Shown piece by piece: positions 34,733 through 42,910 of a stretch of DNA of 64,000 nt. The position numbers were made by a program, and so were the translations under genes. The stretch is from Allopusillimonas sp008369125 (GTDB taxonomy: Bacteria; Pseudomonadota; Gammaproteobacteria; Burkholderiales; Burkholderiaceae_B): positions 62,001-126,000 of the forward strand of contig NZ_VOAY01000001.1 in NCBI RefSeq assembly GCF_008369125.1, given 5' to 3'. Each line of letters opens with the position of its first letter. Positions within the stretch are counted from its first letter, which is position 1. The notes beneath the pieces were generated by a model, which worked only from the letters and a program-made list of their open reading frames with translations, was not told where the DNA came from and searched no databases.

Positions 34733-36196
34733 ATGTCGCAGCATGTGAACTATCCGAAGTTGGAAATGCTTATCGACGGGCAATGGCTTGATTGCACGGG
34801 GCGAGATTCCGAACCCGTGATCAATCCTGCAACCGGTGAAACCATTGCTCAGTTGCCGCATGCAACGCAAGCTGACCTAGATCGTGCAGTGAAATCGGCG
34901 AGTGCGGCGCTCCCTCTATGGCGAGCACGCGCGCTCGCAGAAAGAGTGGCTATTCTCAAACGTGCAGGGCAACTGATTCAGGAGCGCAGCGGAGACATCG
35001 CGCGGTGGCTAACCCTGGACACCGGAAAACCGCTTAAAGAGGCGACTGGTGAAGTCATGGCCGCGGGCACGACACTTGAATGGTATGCAGAGGAAAGTCG
35101 GCGTCTTTACGGAAGGACGATCCCTGGCAAGAACCCGGAGCACACCCTTTCCGTCTTGCTGCAGCCCGTGGGGGTTTGTGCGGCTTTTTCTCCGTGGAAT
35201 TTCCCTGCCACCTTGAGCGCACGAAAGATCGCAGGAGCGATCGCGGCAGGATGCAGCTTGGTTATAAAGCCCGCTGAAGAAACGCCATCTGCCGCCATCG
35301 CAGTCGCGCGCGCACTGATGGACGCCGGGCTGCCCGCCGGCGTATTGAATGTTGTGTTCGGGGCGCCCGCAGAGATATCAGACTACCTTCTGAGCAGGGA
35401 CGAAATCCGGAAATTCTCATTTACGGGTTCTACCGCCGTGGGGAAGATCCTGGCAGAAAAGGCAGCCCGAGGGTTGAAAAAGGCAACGCTAGAATTAGGT
35501 GGCCATGCTCCCACGATCATCTGCGAAGACGCTGATCTTGAGAGTGTCGTGGAGGCTTTGGTACAGGCTAAATGTCGAACGGCAGGCCAGGTATGCATTG
35601 CTCCAACCCGGGTTATGGTTGCCGAGCCCCTCTACGAGAAATTCATCGCCGCAATAGTACCGAGGATGGAGCGCGTTCGGGTGGGTGATGGCCTGAATCC
35701 AGAGTCTGAAATGGGACCGTTGATCGGGCCCAGGCGAGCCAGCATCATGAAGGAGCTTGTTGAAGACGCTCAATCGAAAGGTGCTCGGGTCCTATGCGGC
35801 GGAAAGGCACCGGACGCCCAGAAGCGTGGTTATTTCTGGATGCCGACGGTTCTGGCAGACGTGCCGCACGAGGCCCGTGTGATGAACGAAGAGCCGTTCG
35901 GGCCCATCATGCTCGTGCAGAAATATAAAACACTGGACGACGCCATCAGCGAGGCGAATCGCCTCCCGTACGGTCTGGCTGCTTATGTATTCACGCAGAA
36001 CAGCATCACACGCCGCAGGGTTGTGAACGAAATCGAAAGCGGCGCGATAGGCATTAATAGCTTTTATGTTTCTATGAACGAGGCACCCTTTGGTGGAATC
36101 AAAGAGAGTGGCTACGGTGTGGAAATGGGCAGCGAAGGCTTGCGAGAGTACCTGAACATTAAGTTGGTCAGCGAAGATTTTCTCGGGCTACGTTAG
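34733..36196 (+). CDS. NAD(P)-dependent aldehyde dehydrogenase
   Basis: A 487-residue enzyme of the succinate-semialdehyde dehydrogenase-like group. Motifs: SPWNFPATLSARKIAGAIAAGC (cofactor region), FSFTGSTAVGK, the general-base glutamate in LELGGHAP (about 256), and the nucleophilic cysteine in AGQVCIAPTR (about 290). The start lies one base after the binding protein stop. With the following alcohol dehydrogenase it would oxidise an alcohol via an aldehyde to an acid. Confidence 0.92.
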   Translation: MSQHVNYPKLEMLIDGQWLDCTGRDSEPVINPATGETIAQLPHATQADLDRAVKSASAALPLWRARALAERVAILKRAGQLIQERSGDIARWLTLDTGKPLKEATGEVMAAGTTLEWYAEESRRLYGRTIPGKNPEHTLSVLLQPVGVCAAFSPWNFPATLSARKIAGAIAAGCSLVIKPAEETPSAAIAVARALMDAGLPAGVLNVVFGAPAEISDYLLSRDEIRKFSFTGSTAVGKILAEKAARGLKKATLELGGHAPTIICEDADLESVVEALVQAKCRTAGQVCIAPTRVMVAEPLYEKFIAAIVPRMERVRVGDGLNPESEMGPLIGPRRASIMKELVEDAQSKGARVLCGGKAPDAQKRGYFWMPTVLADVPHEARVMNEEPFGPIMLVQKYKTLDDAISEANRLPYGLAAYVFTQNSITRRRVVNEIESGAIGINSFYVSMNEAPFGGIKESGYGVEMGSEGLREYLNIKLVSEDFLGLR

Positions 36197-36213
36197 GTTG
36201 AAAAGGAGCCACG

Positions 36214-37272
36214 ATGATTAGTTATAAATTGTTTGGATATGGTGAATCCCTGCGACGGATCGAGTCCGATTTGCCAGAAGTCGGTGAGAACGAAATCCTG
36301 TTGCAGGTCAAAGCAGCCGGCGTGTGTCATTCTGACTTGCACATACGGCACGGCTCTTACGACCTAGGCAATGGGCGGCAGCTGAGTATGGCAGACCGGG
36401 GGCTTCCATTGCCTTTAACCCTTGGGCACGAAATAGCTGGTACTGCAGTACAGGCAGGCGCAAAGGTGCTCGGTATCGAGCTGGGCCGCAATTATTTGGT
36501 TTACCCGTGGCAGGGGTGTGGGTCATGTGCAATGTGCACATCAGGGCACGAAAATTTATGCCCCAATGCAAATCGCTCGATGGGTGTGTACCAGCAAGGG
36601 GGTTACTCGGATCATGTCCTTGTCACCGATGCGCGGTATCTCATTGACATTGGCGATATGAAGCCTGCTGAAGCGGCCCCTTATGCATGCTCAGGTGTCA
36701 CAACCTATTCAGCCATGCGCAAATTCGATGCCGAAATCTTCTCCAGAGAATCGTTAGTCGTCTATGGCGCAGGCGGGCTCGGGCTCATGGCGGTAAGCAT
36801 CGCCAAGGCAATGGGGTGTGCTTGCATCGTGGTCGTAGATCCTGATGTGCGCAAGCGCGACGCGGCACTTCATGCGGGGGCAAGCACGTTTGTCAGCGCA
36901 AGCGGGCAGGACGCAGCCGAGCAGATCCGTACGGGGGCGGGCGGCAGGGTTTATATGATCCTGGATTGCGTCGGGTCGAGTGACACGGTTCAACAGGGGT
37001 TAGATTTGCTTGCGAAGGGCGGCAAGCTGGTACAAGTGGGCCTGTTCGGCGGGCACGTCGATGTGCCCACGCCGAGTATGCCATTGGGCGTCAAAGGTTA
37101 CCAGGGGAGTTATGTCGGAAGTATTGATGAGACCAAAGAGCTCATTGCACTTGTCCGCGACAAGAAGATACCGCAAATTCCCACAACACTACGGAAGCTG
37201 GAAGAAGCGAACGATGCCCTGGAAACCTTGGAGAAAGGCAACGCAGTGGGACGACAGGTCTTGGTCCCGTAA
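36214..37272 (+). CDS. Zinc-dependent alcohol dehydrogenase
   Basis: A 352-residue medium-chain dehydrogenase. Catalytic zinc ligands are in AGVCHSDLHIRHGSY and LGHEIAGTA; the structural zinc cysteines are in GCGSCAMCTSGHENLC; the nucleotide motif is VVYGAGGLGLMAVSIAKAMG. It follows the aldehyde dehydrogenase by 17 bp with AAGGAG before its ATG. The pair suggests oxidation of a primary alcohol taken up with help of the first gene's product. Confidence 0.92.
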   Translation: MISYKLFGYGESLRRIESDLPEVGENEILLQVKAAGVCHSDLHIRHGSYDLGNGRQLSMADRGLPLPLTLGHEIAGTAVQAGAKVLGIELGRNYLVYPWQGCGSCAMCTSGHENLCPNANRSMGVYQQGGYSDHVLVTDARYLIDIGDMKPAEAAPYACSGVTTYSAMRKFDAEIFSRESLVVYGAGGLGLMAVSIAKAMGCACIVVVDPDVRKRDAALHAGASTFVSASGQDAAEQIRTGAGGRVYMILDCVGSSDTVQQGLDLLAKGGKLVQVGLFGGHVDVPTPSMPLGVKGYQGSYVGSIDETKELIALVRDKKIPQIPTTLRKLEEANDALETLEKGNAVGRQVLVP

Positions 37273-37426
37273 TCCATTAGAAGATCAACTGAAGCAGTGT
37301 GATTGTCAATGGAAACTGGCGGGTTAAATAGCGTTGTATGTGTCCGACAAACCATGAATAAATAATTAAATTGGTCAAATAAAGCACAGCAGCGGATGCC
37401 CATCTGTACCAGAATACTCAGGTAAG

Positions 37427-37462
37427 TTTTCCTGTTATGCGAAGCTTCGCATAACAGGAAAA
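37427..37462. repeat. 36-bp perfect palindrome
   Basis: Each 18-bp arm reads TTTTCCTGTTATGCGAAG, followed directly by its exact reverse complement; the centre is a HindIII-like AAGCTT. It lies between the convergent alcohol dehydrogenase and lipoprotein genes. The T run is on the 5' side and the A run on the 3' side on both strands, the opposite of an intrinsic terminator. A recombinase or protein-binding site is possible; TTCGCATAA resembles the XerC half of dif-like sites, but the usual spacer and XerD half are absent. Confidence 0.9.
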
Positions 37463-37498
37463 ACAGCATTTATCACAATGCTGGTTAAACGTTGTCTA

Positions 37499-37885
37499 TT
37501 ATCTAAAACCCCACATGCCACCCCATGGACCAAAATCGAAAGCGTTATCGTCCATCGTAGCCGTCATCTGCTGCTCGTTAGCCAGATTTTTCTGGAATAC
37601 CATTTGACTATATTTGGAATACGCAGCTTGATTGCCAGAGTAAACGCATTGGCAAACAATAGGATCTGCATAGAGGTAGACAATCTGATTGTTTTGATTC
37701 TGCTGAAGAAATTTGTTCGGCGGTAATTTTTTTAGTGCGGCTTGTTGCTGGGGGGACGTCGCTGACTTTGCTACAAACCCCGCAGCGGATAATAAATCTT
37801 CCTTCCCTGAAACCACCTGTGAAGGTGACTGACAACCAACCAGGAAAAGCCCGAGACAAATAGTAACAGCCATACGTATTTTCAT
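37499..37885 (-). CDS. Small lipoprotein of unknown function
   Basis: A 128-residue protein with a type II signal peptide and lipobox LFLVGC at about 13-18, so the mature protein is lipid-anchored. The rest is rich in Gln and Asn and includes YADPIVCQCVYSGNQAAYSKYSQMVFQ. I do not recognise the family. The ATG at 37885 follows TTGGAGACG. It stands alone. Confidence 0.75.
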   Translation of the reverse strand: MKIRMAVTICLGLFLVGCQSPSQVVSGKEDLLSAAGFVAKSATSPQQQAALKKLPPNKFLQQNQNNQIVYLYADPIVCQCVYSGNQAAYSKYSQMVFQKNLANEQQMTATMDDNAFDFGPWGGMWGFR

Positions 37886-38375
37886 TTTCGTCTCCAAGAG
37901 ATTTTTGTCATTGAAAACACACTTGCCAGTGCAAGGCTGACGGCGGTGTGGGGGCTACTGGGGAACTTTTTCACGATAATTGCTCCTGATCCAGATACTA
38001 ATCTGATCACAGAAAACCACCACGGTGAATTGTCCTTTGGGGCAAAAAGGCGGGCGAGAAAATGTGGGCATGACATTTTGGTTAGCTATTGCGCACGAGC
38101 CGCTTGCTGGTATCGCAGGCGTGCTGATGCCGTCCAGCATCTGGCAAGTTGGCATCGCTATCTTTCGTGAAGTTCTACTTGTTGATTCTTGGACTGCCCG
38201 GAGAACCGTACTCACTTCCGGCCTATGATTGTACTGACGCGGATATTGTGATTTTGAAACCCGAGAAGTATCGTTTTTATCCCTCGATCAGCCAGTCCGC
38301 AGTAACGTGGAGATCTTTCGATGATAGAAAGTTCACGTTCAAGGTTGCGGCGACATCTGTGCGCGGCAGCCCGGC
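37886..38375. other. Gap before the decayed zone
   Basis: About 490 bp with several short open frames on both strands but no ribosome sites or motifs I can name. It borders the truncated M20 gene and probably contains more decayed sequence. A promoter for the lipoprotein gene should lie near 37900-37950. Confidence 0.3.
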
Positions 38376-39173
38376 ATGGGATGGGACCAGTATCGTCAAG
38401 GGATAAGACGTATAGGCGGAGATCCGTCTGCTTTGCCTACTACTAGCAAGGAGGCAGCGGATTCGGTTGCTGCGTTTGTCGAGCTTCACATCGAACAAGG
38501 TCCGGTGCTAGAAATCGAGCAGTTGCCCATCGGCGTGGTCACGAATATTGTCGGTATTCGCCGTTATAGGGTGGTGCTCAAGGGGCAACCGGATCATGCT
38601 GGCACGACTCCCATGACTGTTCGTAGTGATGCGTTTGTCGCTGCAGCGCGCATTATCGATGCTGTCAGCTCGAAGGCGCTGGCAATGCAAGTAGGGCCGC
38701 ACTATGTTGTTGCGACGATCGGACATCTTGTGTTGACGCCTAACGCGTCCAATGCCGTGCCGGGGCGCGTTGAAATGATGTTGGAGGTGCGTAGCGATAG
38801 CGGTGATGTGTTGCAGACGTTCTGCGAACCATGGCTTGAAACATTCCGCCCGCAAGTCGATGCGCTGCGCGTGCACTTAAGTTGGACGGAGATCAGTCGA
38901 TCGGACCCAACGGATTGCTCCGCATCTGTGATGGTGCAAATCGAGGAGGCATCTCGCATGCTCGGCCATCAATACAAAAGAATGCCTAGTGGTGCGGGTC
39001 ATGACGCAGCGTATCTGGCTAAGGCCGGTCCTGCGGGGATGATTTTCATACCGTGTTTGAAAGGGCGCAGCCATTGTCCGGAAGAGTGGGTTACAGCGGA
39101 TCAACTGCAGGTAGGTTGCCAGGTCTTATATCAAACTATTCTCAAGCTGGATCAAGCTATTGCCCGCCCGTGA
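38376..39173 (+). pseudogene. Truncated M20 amidohydrolase (hydantoinase/carbamoylase type)
   Basis: About 262 residues matching the C-terminal two thirds of N-carbamoyl-amino-acid hydrolases/allantoate amidohydrolases: IRRIGGDPSALP, VELHIEQGPVLE, GIRRYRVVLKGQPDHAGTTPM, MPSGAGHDAAYLA. The family has about 410 residues; the N-terminal part with the first metal ligands (H-x-D) is missing, and no start-like context precedes 38376. Metal ligands H (HIEQGP) and H (GHDA) remain. Inactive fragment. Confidence 0.8.
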
Positions 39174-39498
39174 ACGCTTCGGCGTCGAATCATTCGATAC
39201 GGGCAGGTATTTGACCGAAGCCTGTATTGCCCCCAGCTCAAAAGCGATTGGCATGGCGCTGTACGAGACCGAGACCGAACAGAAGGGCACCGATGCCCAG
39301 GTCATCAGCCTCGTTTGCAATGAAGTCCGGTTAACGGCGCCTCACACTGCAAACGCCTTGCGAAACGGCGATATCGTCTTGATCGAAGCCAATCCCGAGG
39401 CACTGGCCAGCGCGCTCGATAGCCTGAGTCTGATGTTCGGCAAAGGAAAGCCCAAGGACAAAGACGAAGAGACAGAGGCCGACGAAAGAGGAGCGTGA
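39160..39498 (+). pseudogene. Fragment of an SLC13-type permease (TrkA-C domain)
   Basis: About 110 residues resembling the soluble TrkA-C (RCK_C) domain found in the middle of SLC13-type ion/dicarboxylate permeases: ARERFGVESFDTGRYLTEACIAPSSKAIGMAL..., and NALRNGDIVLIEANPEAL. No membrane segments are encoded on either side, and the fragment begins within the tail of the M20 fragment in another frame, which marks a junction near 39160. It is a piece of a deleted transporter gene. Confidence 0.6.
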
Positions 39499-39504
39499 GC
39501 GCAT

Positions 39505-39625
39505 TCAGCGAAGAATCGTTTTCAGGAGCCCATCGGCGAATACGATAGGGCACGGTACCGCGGATGGTGATCTGCTCGACGGTACAGGGTCTGTGCGGGG
39601 CGTAGGGCGGGGGTTGCATGCTCAT
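39505..39625 (-). pseudogene. 5' fragment of an alpha/beta hydrolase gene
   Basis: Minus strand, about 40 residues from MSMQPPPYAPHR through TVEQITIRGTVPYRIRRWAPEN. This resembles the N-terminus of alpha/beta hydrolases that continue into an LHGW oxyanion motif, but homology stops near 39505 at the end of the SLC13 fragment. No nucleophile motif follows. The match is short, so this is tentative. Confidence 0.4.
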
Positions 39626-39731
39626 GAGTAAGTTGTAAGCTCTACTCTCGCGCTAATAGTGTAGGGTTGGATTCTCCGCGTCCCTGTGTATACTCGCATT
39701 CGTACCTCGAAATCACGCACAAGTATGAACC

Positions 39732-40427
39732 ATGGAGAGTGTTTTGCCCAAGCGGAATGAAACCACCACTGCACTTAACAACTCCCGTTCTGTGTCCCGT
39801 GCGGAATTTGTTTATTCGCGACTGCGGGAAGAAATTAGCCAACAGTCTTTAAGGCCGGGAGATCGTCTCCGAGAGGTCGAGGTATCAGACAGATTGGAGG
39901 TCAGCCGTACGCCGGTACGCGAAGCCTTGAAACGTCTTGAGGCTGAAGGTCTTATAGAAACGAATTCGGCCAGAGGCCTGTGCGTCACTACGCTTTCGCC
40001 TGCTCGTGTAATGGAACTGTATGCCATGCGGGAGCTTCTGGCAGGAGCGGCGGCGCGCTTTGCGGCGACCCAGGCGTCTGCGTTCGAAGTTCAGTCTATG
40101 CAGCATATGGTCGAGCGAATGGCATTGGCTCAAACTGCTGAAGAGGCGGCTGAAGGCAACCGGCGGCTGCACATGGCTATTGTGGATGCGGCCCATAACG
40201 CTTATCTCACAAGTGCTTTCAACGTGTTATCAAATGCACTGATTTTGCTGGGCAAGACAACGTACCTGGAACCAGGACGAATGCAAAGCGGGCTTGAAGA
40301 GAATCGGGCAATTGTCGATGCGATAGCCAGCCACGACCCTGCTGCCGCCGAGAAAGCCGCTCGAGAGCATATTTATAATGCCGGCCAGGTGCGGCTGCAA
40401 ATCATGTTTGCCACCCAACTGAAATAG
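39732..40427 (+). CDS. GntR-family regulator (FCD/FadR type)
   Basis: A 231-residue regulator with an N-terminal winged helix-turn-helix (VYSRLREEISQQSLRPGDRLREVEVSDRLEVSRTPVREALKRLEAEGLIE) and a helical FCD ligand domain, with metal-binding-like positions in NRRLHMAIVDAAHN and the final EHI. FCD regulators usually sense organic acids. It is intact although gene fragments lie on both sides; its old target operon may be the one that decayed. A single GTATAC at 39688 could be its own site. Confidence 0.9.
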   Translation: MESVLPKRNETTTALNNSRSVSRAEFVYSRLREEISQQSLRPGDRLREVEVSDRLEVSRTPVREALKRLEAEGLIETNSARGLCVTTLSPARVMELYAMRELLAGAAARFAATQASAFEVQSMQHMVERMALAQTAEEAAEGNRRLHMAIVDAAHNAYLTSAFNVLSNALILLGKTTYLEPGRMQSGLEENRAIVDAIASHDPAAAEKAAREHIYNAGQVRLQIMFATQLK

Positions 40428-40522
40428 ACGCTGGCGTGCAGGGCAGAATTTCAATTTCACGCCCAAGAAATCGTTAAGCCAGAGCACGGAGCTGCCTACT
40501 ATATAAGGTGTTTTGCGAACTC

Positions 40523-40872
40523 TTAGTCATTGTTGCTCAGTATGGAATATGCGGCCTTTATCGCCGGATTATCGTCGTTCCAGCGCTGTGCGCAATATAG
40601 GACGATGGCAGCTATATTTTCCTCCTCCACCAGTGGCAGGTAGCGCAAGCCACCGGGCCGGAGGCTGGAACCAGAAGCTGGTACCAGAGCTAACCCCATA
40701 CCTGCTTCGACCAGCGACAAAAGTGTTGGCGTGACGCTTTTGTGAACGATGCGAGGTTGAATCTGAAAATGGGCAAAGATACTTTGTATCCGTTCACGGA
40801 AATATAGAGCAGCATCGGCGCTAAAGCCTATGAATGGCAGGCCGTGTAATTTTTCCGGCTCGATGCTCGCAA
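40523..40872 (-). pseudogene. C-terminal fragment of a LysR-type regulator
   Basis: Minus strand, reading HGLPFIGFSADAALYFRERI..., then VTPTLLSLVEAGMGLALVPA, with a stop at 40523. This is the C-terminal third of a LysR effector domain. The N-terminal helix-turn-helix and first half are missing: homology ends near 40872, where an amidase fragment on the other strand starts. Clear deletion junction. Confidence 0.75.
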
Positions 40873-40883
40873 GCGCAGCATAG

Positions 40884-41140
40884 GGGTGGATGCCGTCTTG
40901 TATCCGGCTGCGGCAGGTGAGGCCGATGAAGGCCTTGCCTCGGCAGGAGACCCTCGGTTTGGCGTTTTATGGACTTTACTTCACTTGCCATCTGTATTGT
41001 TCCCCATCGATCTTGGTCCCAAGGGCTTGCCATTGGGTTTGCAAATGATTGGTCGCTACGGGCAAGACACCGGATTGCTGGCGGTGGTGAATGCGGTCAC
41101 CAGACATGTCGGGCCGGTAGGCCCCGACATATCTGGATAA
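40884..41140 (+). pseudogene. C-terminal fragment of an amidase-signature enzyme
   Basis: About 85 residues, DAVLYPAAAGEADEGLASAG, then DPRFGVLWTLLHLPSV and GPKGLPLGLQMIGRYGQD, matching the end of amidase-signature family proteins (about 450 residues). The Ser-Ser-Lys active site lies upstream and is missing. It joins the LysR fragment near 40875 and stops shortly before the IclR gene. Confidence 0.75.
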
Positions 41141-41155
41141 GTAAAAATGGGTGGG

Positions 41156-41857
41156 CTATGGTTTGGGCCAGCGCCCGCCCAAGGTTAACGTGGCTTTTTC
41201 GGCTGCCTGTAGTGCCATCTTCGACATTTTCTTTATTGCGGCGGGCGTAAATCGCTCTTTTGGTCCGGACAGTGATATTGCGCCGCAAAATACGTTGTCA
41301 GCACCGAAAACTGGACTCGCGACGGCAGCACAGATGGGGTCGCGTTCGCCCATGGACAAGGTAAGGAGCTCGGTCTTTTTAGGAATGCTCTCACTGTACA
41401 GGGTGATCAGCTTTCCAGCGGCACCCCGGTCCAGAGGAAGGAGTTCACCGACCCTTATGCGGTCAAGCGTGGAATGGTGAGAGTCGACACGTAGCAAACA
41501 GATGCGCAAGCTAGCGTCGTGATAGGTGTGGAAAGACGCGCTTTCGCTGCCATTGTCGACCATGTCTTGCAGCAAGGGTAAAACCACTTCGGATAGTCTG
41601 TACGCTGCCTCATAAGCGCGGCCCAGTTGATGGGCGTAGGAGCCTATCGCATAGCGTCCGTCGCTGCGCCGAATTACCAGCCTGGCTCTTTCGAGCGATG
41701 AGATCAGGCGCAGGAGCGTGCTTTTATAAAAGCCGGTTGCGCGCGACAGGTCGGCCAGGGTCATGGGTTCGTGGTGCTGCGATACAACGTCAACAATAGC
41801 CAGGGCGCGATCTACCGCAGCGACGCCGTCATTTTCCGGAACAGAGTTGGTGCTCAT
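41156..41857 (-). CDS. IclR-family regulator, candidate master of the catabolic island
   Basis: A 233-residue regulator: N-terminal winged helix-turn-helix (about 10-70, MTLADLSRATGFYKSTLLRLISSLERARLVIR) and a GAF-like ligand domain (about 90-230, with AAGKLI and AAVASPVFG). It lies 103 bp after the hydroxyisobutyrate-type dehydrogenase gene on the same strand and may be cotranscribed. It is the only IclR gene in the island where paired 17-bp palindromes mark three promoter regions, so I infer it binds them. The GntR protein at 39732 is the alternative. Confidence 0.9.
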   Translation of the reverse strand: MSTNSVPENDGVAAVDRALAIVDVVSQHHEPMTLADLSRATGFYKSTLLRLISSLERARLVIRRSDGRYAIGSYAHQLGRAYEAAYRLSEVVLPLLQDMVDNGSESASFHTYHDASLRICLLRVDSHHSTLDRIRVGELLPLDRGAAGKLITLYSESIPKKTELLTLSMGERDPICAAVASPVFGADNVFCGAISLSGPKERFTPAAIKKMSKMALQAAEKATLTLGGRWPKP

Positions 41858-41960
41858 GAGGTAAGTATTTGAGAGATTGATGGCATTAGGTTCTGATTAT
41901 GCCATGCGACCCGCAAGGGCAACAGCAGTCCGACGAATGCCGGGCTCTGTTAGCTGACGT

Positions 41961-42848
41961 TTATTTCCCTTCAAAGACAAGTGAGATGGCGGGCGCATAC
42001 TTGTCGCCGTGTCCGGCTGCGATGGCTTTATCAAAACACGCCACCAGGTTTTTCGCGCCTGTTGCTTCGACACCGACTTGTTCAGCCAGACCCACGGCAT
42101 ACAGTAAGTCTTTTCTTGCATAAGAAACTGGAAAAGCCTTCTCGGGAAAATTCTGAGGTGCGATCGCTTTCATGCCGTGGTTACGAAGGGCAAAGCTGTC
42201 TGCCGAACCCGTCGACATCGCTGAGAAGAGCATGTCGGGATTCACCCCGGCGCGTGCACCGATTGCCCGGGCTTCGGCGAGGGCAAGAACGGTTTCATAC
42301 AAAACCATGTTGTTCAGGATTTTGACGACTTGGCCGGCGCCGATTCCGCCCACATGCGTGACGTCTGAAGCGAAGGTATCGAGCAAGGGCTTTATGCTAA
42401 GGAAAACATCGTCGTCGGCGCCGACCGGTACCGCCAACGTGCCGGCTTCGGCCGCTGCGCGTGTGCGCATGACGGGCGCATCTGCAAAACGCATGCCATG
42501 TTTTGCGAGCTCTGCCGCAACCCCGCGACTGAGGTCGACAGGTGAGGTGCTGAGGTCGACGATTAGTTGGTTCTTGCGGCCATTGTGCAGCAAGCCGTTT
42601 TCCTGGCTACCCAAAATGACTTTCTCGACGATTTGACCGGACGGAAGAGACAGGAAAATAATATCGGCCTGGGCTGAAATGTCATTTGCTGTGGCGATTT
42701 GCACACCGTGTTGGGCCAGGCGCTGCAAGGGTACTGAGTCATGATCGTGCGCGAGTACTTTCAAGCCACTTTTCGTGGCGAGGTGGCGACAGATAGGTTC
42801 GCCCATGACACCGACGCCAATGAAACCTATGGTTTTAAATACTGACAT
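41961..42848 (-). CDS. 3-hydroxyisobutyrate dehydrogenase-family oxidoreductase
   Basis: A 295-residue beta-hydroxyacid dehydrogenase. The N-terminal Rossmann motif is GFIGVGVMGEPICRHL, the substrate block is DAPVMRTRAAAEAGTLAVPVG, and the catalytic lysine lies in GAGQVVKILNNMV (about 170). It would oxidise a 3-hydroxy acid to a semialdehyde or reduce the reverse; the aldehyde dehydrogenase upstream is the natural partner. Probably one operon with that gene and with iclR. Confidence 0.9.
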   Translation of the reverse strand: MSVFKTIGFIGVGVMGEPICRHLATKSGLKVLAHDHDSVPLQRLAQHGVQIATANDISAQADIIFLSLPSGQIVEKVILGSQENGLLHNGRKNQLIVDLSTSPVDLSRGVAAELAKHGMRFADAPVMRTRAAAEAGTLAVPVGADDDVFLSIKPLLDTFASDVTHVGGIGAGQVVKILNNMVLYETVLALAEARAIGARAGVNPDMLFSAMSTGSADSFALRNHGMKAIAPQNFPEKAFPVSYARKDLLYAVGLAEQVGVEATGAKNLVACFDKAIAAGHGDKYAPAISLVFEGK

Positions 42849-42910
42849 GGATTGATTTCCTTTTCTCGCTTGTCAATTGATGCTGTGGTTGTTCATGAGA
42901 CATGTATGCG

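Noticed and set aside
37427..37462. The long palindrome as a rho-independent terminator
   Set aside because: T run is 5' and A run 3' on both strands, the reverse of a terminator.
37427..37462. The long palindrome as a dif site
   Set aside because: Only the XerC-like half is present, twice, with no 6-bp centre and no XerD half.
39688..39693. GTATAC upstream of gntR and again upstream of tcuA as a shared GntR operator
   Set aside because: A six-base match occurs by chance too often; the flanks do not agree.
41890..41906. A possible ninth 17-bp box upstream of iclR
   Set aside because: Only the left half GTTCT fits; the right half and the paired partner at 21 bp are absent.
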